NCBI GenBank assembly: GCA_016197405.1
Contig: JACPVR010000032.1
Span: forward strand, 1 to 64,000
DNA length: 64,000 bases
From: Mycobacterium sp.
GTDB lineage: Bacteria; Actinomycetota; Actinomycetes; Mycobacteriales; Mycobacteriaceae
Reading direction: 5' to 3'
Every line of letters starts with the position of its first letter. Within the stretch, counting starts at the first letter, position 1. Both the position numbers and the translations under genes were made by a program. Shown here in pieces: positions 33,271 to 40,746 of this stretch. The notes beneath the pieces are model-generated. The model saw only the letters and a program-made list of their open reading frames with translations. It was not told where the DNA came from and did no database searches.

Positions 33271-33860
33271 GAGGCACTCCCGTTGAGGTGGGCGCGGGTG
33301 ATGATGTGGTCGACGAAGCCGTAGTCCAGCGCCTCCTGGGCGGTGAACCAGCGGTCGCGGTCGGCGTCGGCCTCGACCTTTTCCAACGACTGGCCGGTGA
33401 ACTCGGCGTTGAGCCGGTTCATCTCCTTCTTCGTCAGGGCGAACTGCTCGGCCTGGATGGCGATATCCGCCGCCGAACCGCCGATACCCGCCGACGGCTG
33501 GTGCATCATGATCCGGGCGTGCGGCAGGGCATAACGCTTGCCCTTGGTCCCCGCCGCGAGCAGGAACTCACCCATCGAGGCGGCCATGCCCATGGCATAG
33601 GTCGCCACGTCACACGGCGCGAGCACCATGGTGTCGTAGATCGCCATGCCGGCAGTGACCGAACCACCCGGCGAGTTGATGTAGAGGTTGATGTCCTTGG
33701 TGGGGTCCTCGGCGGCCAGCAGGAGAATCTGCGCGCACAGCCGGTTGGCGATGTCATCGTCGACCTGGGTGCCCAGGAAGATGATCCGCTCAGCCAGCAA
33801 GCGCTCATAGACCGAGTCCGTGAGGTTCAGGCCCATGGACCCGGAACGCATGTCAGTCAC
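33267..33860 (-). CDS. clpP1: ATP-dependent Clp protease proteolytic subunit 1
   Basis: 197 aa. Catalytic Ser95 (AASMGEF), His120 (RIMMHQP) and Asp near residue 169 (DADRDR); YINSPGGS is present. The GTG start at 33860 has AGCAGG upstream; ATG 33851 three codons in is an alternative. TAGTGT (minus strand 33904-33899) is a reasonable -10. It is the first gene of the clpP1-clpP2 operon. Confidence 0.96.
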   Translation of the reverse strand: MTDMRSGSMGLNLTDSVYERLLAERIIFLGTQVDDDIANRLCAQILLLAAEDPTKDINLYINSPGGSVTAGMAIYDTMVLAPCDVATYAMGMAASMGEFLLAAGTKGKRYALPHARIMMHQPSAGIGGSAADIAIQAEQFALTKKEMNRLNAEFTGQSLEKVEADADRDRWFTAQEALDYGFVDHIITRAHLNGSAS

Positions 33861-33956
33861 GCTGGGTTACCTGCTTTCTCGTATGTGGTTCAACGACGAC
33901 ACTAACCAACCTGCAGCCGCGCGCACCCGCTAGGACGCGCGCTTTCGCTGTGGGCT

Positions 33957-35375
33957 TTATTTCGTCTCGTCGTCGGTGTCGGCGGAATCGTCGTCGTCAT
34001 CGTCGTCGGCGGCCTCCAGCGCCTCGGCCACTGCGGCCTCGACATCGGCCTCGTCGGACGACCCGAAGAACTCGGTGGTGTCGACGACGTTGCCGTCGGT
34101 GTCGGTCACCGTCGCGGCCTCGACGACCGCGGCGACGGTCAGCCCGCGCCGCACATCGGCGAACATCGCGGGCAGCTGGTTGTTCTGCTGCAGCAGCTGG
34201 ATGAGCTGCTGCGGCTCGATGCCGTACTGACGCGACATCAGCACCAGACGCTCGGTGATGTCGTTCTGACCCACCTGGATGTCCAGGTCGTCGGCGATGG
34301 CATCCATCAGCAGCTGGGTCTTGACGGCGCGCTCGGCACCGCTGCGGGTCTCGGCGTCGAACTCCTCGCGCGAGCTGCCCTGTTCCTTGAGCTGCTCTTC
34401 GAACTTGGCCTCGTCGTGGTCGAGTCCGTGGATCGCATTGTGCACGGTCTCGTCGACCTGGCCCTGCACGATGGCCTCGGGCAGCGGCACCTCGGTCTGC
34501 TCCAGCAGCGCCTCCAGGGTGGCGTCGCGGATCTTCTCGGCCTGCTGGATGCTCTTGAAGCGCTTGACCTGCTCGGCGAGGTTTTCCTTCAGCTCGTCGA
34601 TGGTGTCGAATTCGCTGGCCAGCTGGGCGAAATCGTCGTCGACGGGCGGCAGCTCGCGTTCCTTGACCGAGCCGACGGTCACGGTGACGACGGCCTCGGC
34701 GCCGGCGTGCGGGCCGGCCACCAGCGTGGTGGTGAACTCCTTGGTCTCACCGGAGGACATCCCGACCAGGGCGTCGTCCAGTCCTTCGATCAGCTGCCCG
34801 GATCCGACCTCGTGGCTCAGGCCCTCGGTCTTGGCCTCCGGGACGTCCTCGCCGCCGACGGTGGCCGACAGGTCGATCGAGACGAAATCACCTTCGGCAA
34901 CCGGACGCTCGACACCCTTGAGGGTGCCGAACCGGGCGCGCAGCGACTCCAGTTCCTTCTCGACGTCCTCGTCCTCGACCTTGATGGCGTCGACGGTGAC
35001 GGTCAGCGCGCTCAGGTCGGGCAGGGTGATCTCGGGGCGGACGTCGACCTCGGCGGTGAACACCAGCTCCTGGCCGTCCTCGAGCTTGGTGACCTCGATC
35101 TCGGGCTGGCCCAGCGGCTGCAGCTCCGATGTGGTGACGGCCTGGCTGTAGCGGGTGGGCAGCGCGTCGTTGACGACCTGCTCGAGCACCGCGGTGCGCC
35201 CGACACGGGCCTCCAGCAGCTTGCGCGGTGCCTTGCCCGGGCGGAATCCGGGCAGCCGGACCTGCTTGGCCAGCTGCTTGAACGCGCGATCGAAGTCGGG
35301 TTCGAGTTCCTCGAAAGGCACCTCGACATTGATGCGAACCCGGGTGGGGCTCAGCTTCTCGACGGTGCTCTTCAC
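33957..35375 (-). CDS. tig: Trigger factor, ribosome-associated chaperone
   Basis: 472 aa from GTG 35375 with AAGGAG 6 bases upstream. The N-terminal ribosome-binding domain contains GFRPGKAPRKLLE (signature GFRxGxxP), followed by a FKBP-like PPIase domain (about 150-245) and the C-terminal substrate-cradle helices. The last 30 or so residues are a strongly acidic Asp-rich tail (ADDDDDDDSADTDDETK), an actinobacterial addition. It lies just downstream of the tRNA-Pro gene on the same strand. Confidence 0.96.
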   Translation of the reverse strand: MKSTVEKLSPTRVRINVEVPFEELEPDFDRAFKQLAKQVRLPGFRPGKAPRKLLEARVGRTAVLEQVVNDALPTRYSQAVTTSELQPLGQPEIEVTKLEDGQELVFTAEVDVRPEITLPDLSALTVTVDAIKVEDEDVEKELESLRARFGTLKGVERPVAEGDFVSIDLSATVGGEDVPEAKTEGLSHEVGSGQLIEGLDDALVGMSSGETKEFTTTLVAGPHAGAEAVVTVTVGSVKERELPPVDDDFAQLASEFDTIDELKENLAEQVKRFKSIQQAEKIRDATLEALLEQTEVPLPEAIVQGQVDETVHNAIHGLDHDEAKFEEQLKEQGSSREEFDAETRSGAERAVKTQLLMDAIADDLDIQVGQNDITERLVLMSRQYGIEPQQLIQLLQQNNQLPAMFADVRRGLTVAAVVEAATVTDTDGNVVDTTEFFGSSDEADVEAAVAEALEAADDDDDDDSADTDDETK

Positions 35376-35433
35376 TGGTGCTCCTTGATGTCTCTGTGTC
35401 AGTTGGTCGGTGGTCATAGGTCGGGGGTAGTGC

Positions 35434-35510
35434 TGGTCGGGGTGACAGGATTTGAACCTGCGGCCTTCCGCTCCCAAAGCGGATGCGCTACCAAGCTGCG
35501 CTACACCCCG
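35434..35510 (-). tRNA. tRNA-Pro (anticodon TGG)
   Basis: Minus strand reads CGGGGTGTAGCGCAGCTTGG through to a T-arm GGTTCAAATCC and acceptor CACCCCG-A-CCA. The 7-bp acceptor stem is intact, the anticodon stem CCGC/GCGG encloses loop TTTGGGA with anticodon TGG, and the CCA end is encoded (35434-35436). Confidence 0.95.
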
Positions 35511-35711
35511 ATACGGGTGGGTTCGTGTGCGCGCTCCGGTATCGCGAAACGCTCAGCACAAGCCCACGGCATCCTACGGCCCGCGCGGCCATGACCGGGC
35601 ATCGGTCCGAGTCAGTGCCACCGCGAGACGCCCGAGCGCGTGCCGTCATACCGGCGGGCCGGGTTGGATTTGATCGTGAACTGGCCGTACAGTCTGCGTC
35701 GAGCAATGCAT

Positions 35712-35785
35712 GCGGGCGTAGCTCAATGGTAGAGCCCTAGTCTTCCAAACTAGCTACGCGGGTTCGATTCCCGTCGCCCGCTCCA
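35712..35785 (+). tRNA. tRNA-Gly (anticodon TCC)
   Basis: Starts GCGGGCGTAGCTCAATGGTA, anticodon stem CTAGT/ACTAG with loop CTTCCAA (anticodon TCC), T-arm GGTTCGATTCC, acceptor end CGCCCGC-T-CCA with encoded CCA. Fully cloverleaf-compatible. Confidence 0.95.
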
Positions 35786-35787
35786 CG

Positions 35788-35815
35788 AGACCGACCCTTT
35801 CGGGTCGGTCTTTTG
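35788..35815 (+). terminator. Intrinsic terminator of tRNA-Gly
   Basis: Perfect 10-bp arms AGACCGACCC and GGGTCGGTCT with a TTTC loop followed by TTTT and GCTTT. A textbook Rho-independent terminator starting two bases after the CCA. Confidence 0.9.
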
Positions 35816-36098
35816 CTTTCCGCCGGGCCGCTCACCGTTCGACGGCACACCTCCAGCGAGTAACGCGCGTTTGCCGTGTTTGCGCCGCCGTGCCCCGCGA
35901 AGCGTTTAGCAGGAACAATTCCGAATTCTGGGAACATCCTGTTAATTGACTGTAGTGACGATAATTTGAATGTGCTGAGCGAATTCGTAATGAGTAATTG
36001 ATCCGACGTTTTCAGCAGCTAGAACTCCAGTTAGACGCGCCGGGCGATATTTGTCAGCAACCATTGCAGAGGCCATTAGAGCACGGTATAAGTATGCA
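35816..36098. other. AT-rich intergenic leader before the AlkB-like gene
   Basis: About 280 bases without a gene. From about 35915 to 36098 the sequence is far richer in A and T than its surroundings (GAATTC twice, TTAATTGACTGTAGTG, ATAATTTGAATG). It presumably holds the alkB promoter (TATAAG 7-12 bases before the ATG) and possible regulator sites. No tRNA fragment that would mark an att site was seen. Confidence 0.5.
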
Positions 36099-37307
36099 AT
36101 GACCGCTCCGCCGCCACCGCTGACGGATCGTCAGTTAATTGAAGCCGGCGTCAACAAAAACGTTGCTGCCGCGAACTGGCGGGACCCGAAGCGCTATTTC
36201 TGGCTGCTGGTCCCGGTCACGCCGGGCATGGTCGGCCTGTCCTGGCTCCTGGTGTTCACGACCGGATGGTCCGGGTTCTGGTGGACCGGGGCGGTGCTCA
36301 CGTTCATCGTCATGCCGGTGGCCGACCACCTGCTGGGCCGAGATGCCGGGCAACGCCCGCCCGAGAGTGCGCTACCGGACCTGGAGAGCGACCCGTTCTA
36401 CCGGGCCGCCACCCACCTGTTCCTGCCCGCCCAATATCTGTCGCTGATCTTCGCCTGCTGGTTGTGGAGCGGCGGCGGCTGGCTCAGCATCTCCCCGCTG
36501 GGGAAGCTGGGTCTGATGGTGGCCACCGGCGTGGTGGGCGGAATCGCCAACAACGCCGCCCACGAGCTGGGGCACAAGCGTGACCGTGCCGAACGGTGGC
36601 TCAGCAAGCTGGCGCTGGCGCAGTCCTGCTACGGCCAGTTCTACGTCGAACACAATCGCGGGCATCACGTACGCGTCGCGACCGCCGAGGATCCGGCGAG
36701 TGCCCGATTCCGGGAGAACGTCTACGCCTTCGCCGTGCGCTCGGTGACCGGTAGCACGCGCTCGGCCTGGCGGCTGGAAGCCAAACGGCTCGCCCGCCGG
36801 GGCCGTAACCGCTGGTCGCTACGCAACGATGTGCTGAATGCCTGGCTGATGAGCGTGGCACTGTTCGCGGTGCTGGCCGTCTGGTTCGGCCCCGTCGACC
36901 TGCCGTGGCTGGTGGGCCAGGCCGTCATCGGGATGTTCCTGCTCGAGGCGATGAACTACGTGTCGCACTACGGGCTGCGCAGACGCAAGCTGCCGTCGGG
37001 ACGCTACGAACGGCTGCGGCCATCGCACTGCTGGAACGGCAACGCCGTCATGACCAATGTCGTCCTGCTGCATCTGCAACGGCATTCCGATCACCACCTC
37101 AATCCGCTGCGGCGCTATCAGGCGGTCCGCGACACCGACGAGGCACCGCAGCTCCCGGCGGGATACATCGCGATGTTGGTGCTCGCGCTGTGTCCGCCGC
37201 TGTGGCGCCGTGCGATGGATCACCGCGTACTCGATGTCTACGGCGGCGATATCAGCCTGACCGCGCTGCGGCCGTGTGACGCGAAAAGGCTTGCCGGCGC
37301 GCGCTGA
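36099..37307 (+). CDS. AlkB-like integral-membrane alkane/fatty-acyl hydroxylase
   Basis: 402 aa di-iron membrane oxygenase. Histidine boxes are HELGHK (155-160), EHNRGHH (184-190) and LQRHSDHH (326-333), as in alkane 1-monooxygenases. About six membrane helices are seen. The fourth AlkB signature, normally NYxEHYG, reads NYVSHYG here (286-292) with Ser for Glu. No rubredoxin gene follows, so the electron partner is elsewhere. ATG 36099 was preferred over an upstream frame; TATAAG just before it suggests a nearly leaderless transcript. Confidence 0.82.
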   Translation: MTAPPPPLTDRQLIEAGVNKNVAAANWRDPKRYFWLLVPVTPGMVGLSWLLVFTTGWSGFWWTGAVLTFIVMPVADHLLGRDAGQRPPESALPDLESDPFYRAATHLFLPAQYLSLIFACWLWSGGGWLSISPLGKLGLMVATGVVGGIANNAAHELGHKRDRAERWLSKLALAQSCYGQFYVEHNRGHHVRVATAEDPASARFRENVYAFAVRSVTGSTRSAWRLEAKRLARRGRNRWSLRNDVLNAWLMSVALFAVLAVWFGPVDLPWLVGQAVIGMFLLEAMNYVSHYGLRRRKLPSGRYERLRPSHCWNGNAVMTNVVLLHLQRHSDHHLNPLRRYQAVRDTDEAPQLPAGYIAMLVLALCPPLWRRAMDHRVLDVYGGDISLTALRPCDAKRLAGAR

Positions 37308-37368
37308 TCACCGCGACCACGACTGTCGGCAGCCCACGGGCAAAGAGTAGGCCCGAGCGTTCAGCGGG

Positions 37369-37563
37369 TCAGCATTCGCAGCCGAGGCCGTCGCCGTCGC
37401 GATCGAGCTTGGCCTGGTACTTGTCCGAGGACGACGGGATGTTGCACGCACCGTCCGCTTTGGCCTCGGTGCAGTTGTTGTACGGCGCCGCAGCGGCAAT
37501 CGGTGCCAGAACAGTGCCGGCCACGGCGACGGCGGCAGCGACGAAGAACATGCGAACAGACAA
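37369..37563 (-). CDS. Secreted excalibur-domain protein
   Basis: 64 aa from TTG 37563, which has GGGGGG four bases upstream; ATG 37551 is the alternative. A signal peptide (FFVAAAVAVAGTVLAPIAAAA) is followed by one excalibur calcium-binding repeat: NNCTEAKADGACNIPSSSD and the EF-hand-like loop DRDGDGLGCEC at the very C-terminus, with the conserved Cys pair. Role unknown; such proteins are extracellular or wall-associated. Confidence 0.82.
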   Translation of the reverse strand: MSVRMFFVAAAVAVAGTVLAPIAAAAPYNNCTEAKADGACNIPSSSDKYQAKLDRDGDGLGCEC

Positions 37564-37769
37564 CGGTCCCCCCAGATCTCGGTATCTACGACTGCGTAAG
37601 CAGACGGCGAGCATATCGCCGGATTCGACGCCGAGATGCGATTCGGGCAAACAACTGAAAGTCGATGTCCACTTTCGCCGAGTCGGCACCTGCCCCACCG
37701 GGTCGGCGCCGGTTCCACCGCCCGGGCGTCGTCGCCGATTCGCCAGCCCGGACCGCAGTTTTCTGTGGG

Positions 37770-37775
37770 TACCCT
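37770..37775 (+). promoter_or_regulatory. -10 element of a leaderless promoter (37783 gene)
   Basis: TACCCT followed by exactly 7 bases and the ATG at 37783; there is no ribosome site in the preceding 15 bases. Confidence 0.5.
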
Positions 37776-37782
37776 GGACGCC

Positions 37783-38622
37783 ATGAACAGCGTGTTGGTT
37801 GTCCTGATCCTCCTCGTCGTCGCGGCAATCGGTCTCGCTGTGTACAGCTCGTCACGTGCCACGGGTAAGCGGACCGCGGCCACGCTGGCCGACGCCAAGG
37901 CCGACGCCCGGCGCACCATCGAACGTCTCGGCGGTCAGGTGCTGAACCTCTCCGGCACCGACGAGGCGTCCAAGCAGGCGATGGCCGACGCCTCCGAGCG
38001 CTACACCGCGGCGTCCTCGCAGATCGAGCAGGCCACCACCGCCAAGCAGGCGCTGCTGGCCAAAGAGAGTGCACTGGAAGGCCTGTACTACGTGCGGGCC
38101 GCGCGTCTGGCCATGGGCATGGATGTCGGCCCGGAGCTGGAGACCCTCGCCGGGCAGAAGTCCGCGGGCACCGTGACCGAAGACCGCCGGGTCCAGGTCG
38201 AGGGCCGCGAGATCGAGGCGTCGCCGACGCCGTCGGAGCGCACCCCCAACTACTACCCCGGCGGCCGGGTGGCCGGGCGCCCGGTGCCGGCCGGCTGGTA
38301 TTCCGAACCGTGGTGGAAGCCGGCGTTGGTGGCAGGCGCCTGGGGTCTGGGCTCGGTGCTGCTGTTCGACGCGATGTTCTCCGGTATGCACGGAGTCGAT
38401 TACGGCGCACAGGGTTTCGAGAACGGCTACGGCCAGGGCTTCGACCAGGGTTATGACCAGGGCCTGGAAGCCGGTGGCGGCGACGGCGGCGGCTGGGACG
38501 GCGGCGGTGATTCCGGTGGCGGCTGGGGTGGCGACTCCGGCGGCGGTGACGGCGGCGGCTGGGGCGATTTCGGTGGCGGTGGCGACTTCGGCGGCGGTGA
38601 CTTCGGCGGGTTCGACTTCTAG
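37783..38622 (+). CDS. Membrane protein with coiled coil and Gly/Asp/Trp-rich tail (DUF1542-like)
   Basis: 279 aa. An N-terminal membrane helix (about 4-22), a charged coiled-coil region (about 30-115) and a central Pro-rich stretch are followed by a hydrophobic segment (WWKPALVAGAWGLGSVLLFD, about 176-195). A low-complexity tail from about 225 has GYGQGFDQGYDQG then GGGDGGGWDGGGD and further GGGD/GGW repeats, ending FGGFDF. Annotated in mycobacteria as DUF1542-containing. Function not recognised. The tail resembles YlxL/DUF4178-type Gly-rich envelope proteins only in composition. It converges on araC with a 4-base overlap. Confidence 0.78.
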   Translation: MNSVLVVLILLVVAAIGLAVYSSSRATGKRTAATLADAKADARRTIERLGGQVLNLSGTDEASKQAMADASERYTAASSQIEQATTAKQALLAKESALEGLYYVRAARLAMGMDVGPELETLAGQKSAGTVTEDRRVQVEGREIEASPTPSERTPNYYPGGRVAGRPVPAGWYSEPWWKPALVAGAWGLGSVLLFDAMFSGMHGVDYGAQGFENGYGQGFDQGYDQGLEAGGGDGGGWDGGGDSGGGWGGDSGGGDGGGWGDFGGGGDFGGGDFGGFDF

Positions 38623-39545
38623 GGCAGCGGCCCGGTCAGCACCGGCTCGGTCGCCGCGCGCAACCGGGCGACATCACGGCCCGGCGGTGCGCCGAAGAGT
38701 CTCCGGTATTCGCGATTGAACTGCGAGACGCTCTCATAGCCGACCAGGTGCCCGACGCCGGCCACGTCACCGGGGTGCGCGGCCAGCAGCGACCGGGCAT
38801 GCTGCAGTCGGATACGTTTCTGGAATTGCAAGGGGCTCATCGCCGTAACGGCGCGGAAGTGCCGGTGAAAGGCCGACGAGCTCATCGCCGACAGCTGCGC
38901 CAGGTCGTCGACCCGCATCGGTTCGGCATAGTTTTCCCGGATCCAGCCGATGGCCCGGCTCACATGCGACAGGTCGCTGTCGGGCAGGCCGATCTGCCGG
39001 ACAGACTCCCCGTGCGGGCCGGTCAGCAGCCGCCACAGGATCTCCCGTTCGAAAAGCGGCGCCAGCACCGCCGCATCGTCGGGCTGATCGAGCAACCGCA
39101 GCAGCCTTGTCACGGCATCGAGCAGATCCGGCTCGGCGGGGCCCGTCGCGATCGCGGGTAACGTTGCGGCACTGCGGGTTCGGCGTCGCATCGGGGTCTC
39201 CAGCACCAGCGCCGCGATCGCCGCCGGGCGCAGCACCAAACCCATCGACAACGAGGGTGCGCCCTCGGCAATATCGATGTAGTTGCCGGTCACCGGTATT
39301 TCGGCCGTCACGATCAGGCATTGGCCGGAGCGGTACTCCAGCACCTGATCGCCGACCAGGAGTCGCTTGCCGCCCTGGGCCATCACCACCAGCAGCGGAG
39401 TCGCCAGGGAGTAGTCGGGCTCGTCGCCGGCACGGGTCACCTTCGCCAGCAGCAGGCCGTCGATCGGTGTCCGCAGATCCGGTTGTGCGTGCCTGTCGAT
39501 GAGCCGGCGTATGTCGTCGAGCATTTCCGCAGTCTTGCTGCTCAT
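38619..39545 (-). CDS. AraC-family transcriptional regulator
   Basis: 308 aa. An N-terminal AraC_N cupin-like domain (about 15-170; LATPLLVVMAQGGKRLLVGDQ) is followed by a C-terminal double HTH (about 200-290; MRVDDLAQLSAMSSSAFHRHF and VAGVGHLVGYESVSQFNREY). It is divergent from an AKR at 39663 with 117 bases between, so it is the probable activator of that gene, an arrangement seen for many AraC-AKR pairs. Confidence 0.88.
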   Translation of the reverse strand: MSSKTAEMLDDIRRLIDRHAQPDLRTPIDGLLLAKVTRAGDEPDYSLATPLLVVMAQGGKRLLVGDQVLEYRSGQCLIVTAEIPVTGNYIDIAEGAPSLSMGLVLRPAAIAALVLETPMRRRTRSAATLPAIATGPAEPDLLDAVTRLLRLLDQPDDAAVLAPLFEREILWRLLTGPHGESVRQIGLPDSDLSHVSRAIGWIRENYAEPMRVDDLAQLSAMSSSAFHRHFRAVTAMSPLQFQKRIRLQHARSLLAAHPGDVAGVGHLVGYESVSQFNREYRRLFGAPPGRDVARLRAATEPVLTGPLP

Positions 39546-39662
39546 GACGTGATGATCGCGCTCCTAAGAGGATTAGGCAAGAGCCAGAGTGCATTGATCT
39601 AGGGTTCTTCTGCATCTCTGGGTTGAATGAGAGACATCATTCGAAACCGAGAAAGCAGGATC

Positions 39663-40745
39663 ATGTCACTCGATCACTACCTCACCCTGGGCCGTTCCGG
39701 CCTGCGCGTCAGCCCGTTGGCGCTGGGCGCCATGACATTCGGCAGCGATCCCGGCGGCGCGGGTTGCAGCGTCGAGGACTCCGAGGCCATGGTGACGGCC
39801 TACCTGGAGTTGGGCGGCAACTTCATCGACACCGCCAACTTCTACACCAACGGGCACTCGGAGAAGATCCTCGGCGACTACTTCACCCAGCGTCCCGGCC
39901 GCCGCGAACACGTCGTGCTGGCGTCGAAGTTCTTCGCCAACATGTACCCCGGTGACCCCAACGGCGGCGGCGCCGGACGTTCGTCGATCATCGCCCAACT
40001 GGACCAGACGCTGCGCCGGCTCAACACCGACTACCTCGACCTGTACTGGCTGCACAACTGGGACCGCCACACCCCGATCGAAGAAACCATGCGGACACTC
40101 GATGACCTGGTGCGCGCCGGCAAGATTCGCTATATCGGGTTCTCCAACACCCCGGCCTGGGTGACCGCCACCGCGCACACCACCGCCCTGCTCAAAGACT
40201 GGACACCACTGATCGCCCTACAAGTCGAGTACTCCCTGCTGGAGCGCACCGTCGAGGGCGAAATCGCCCCGTTGGCAACCGATCGCGATATCGCGCTGGT
40301 GCCGTGGAGCCCACTGAAGAACGGCTTCCTGTCCGGCAAGTACCGACGCGGCACCGACGTCACCGACTCCGCGCGGGCGGCATTCGTCGGCGGCCCCACC
40401 GACGCGCAGTTCGAGGTCATCGAAGCCGTGGCCACGGTCGCCGAGAAGATCGGCGCCAAGCCGTCCGCTGTCGCGCTGGCGTGGTTGCGCGCTCGACAAG
40501 GAACCGTGGTGCCCATCGTCGGCGCCCGGCGGCTCTCGCAGCTGACCGACAACATCGCCGGCCTCGATGTCACCCTGAGCCCTCAGGACCTCGCGGTGCT
40601 CGACGCGGTCTCCGCGCCGACGCTGAACTATCCGGCGCCCATGCACGGCGCACAACGCGCCATGTTGCAGTTCGCGGGCGCCACCGTCGACGGTCAGCCC
40701 TCCGATGTGTACCCGCCGCTGCTGGCCAGCGACGTCCGGTACTGA
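39663..40745 (+). CDS. Aldo/keto reductase next to araC
   Basis: 360 aa from ATG 39663 with AGCAGGA upstream. Complete tetrad: FIDTANFYTNG (Asp, Tyr), VLASKFF (Lys), LYWLHNWD (His); cofactor loop VGARRLSQLTDNI. Typical YajO/IolS-like reductase. Probably induced through the divergent AraC regulator. Substrate unknown. Confidence 0.88.
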   Translation: MSLDHYLTLGRSGLRVSPLALGAMTFGSDPGGAGCSVEDSEAMVTAYLELGGNFIDTANFYTNGHSEKILGDYFTQRPGRREHVVLASKFFANMYPGDPNGGGAGRSSIIAQLDQTLRRLNTDYLDLYWLHNWDRHTPIEETMRTLDDLVRAGKIRYIGFSNTPAWVTATAHTTALLKDWTPLIALQVEYSLLERTVEGEIAPLATDRDIALVPWSPLKNGFLSGKYRRGTDVTDSARAAFVGGPTDAQFEVIEAVATVAEKIGAKPSAVALAWLRARQGTVVPIVGARRLSQLTDNIAGLDVTLSPQDLAVLDAVSAPTLNYPAPMHGAQRAMLQFAGATVDGQPSDVYPPLLASDVRY

Positions 40746-40746
40746 C

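Noticed and set aside
35737..35937. Minus-strand 66-codon open frame through tRNA-Gly ending GDGNRTRVASLED
   Set aside because: It is the familiar spurious frame created by the complement of a tRNA gene; the tRNA is intact and no ribosome site or homologous protein family is involved. The same applies to plus-strand frames reading VTGFEPAAF across tRNA-Pro.
37308..37919. 203-codon minus-strand frame across the excalibur gene and the start of the 37783 gene
   Set aside because: It overlaps two better genes, has Arg/Ala-rich composition and no ribosome site; the excalibur frame with signal peptide explains the region.
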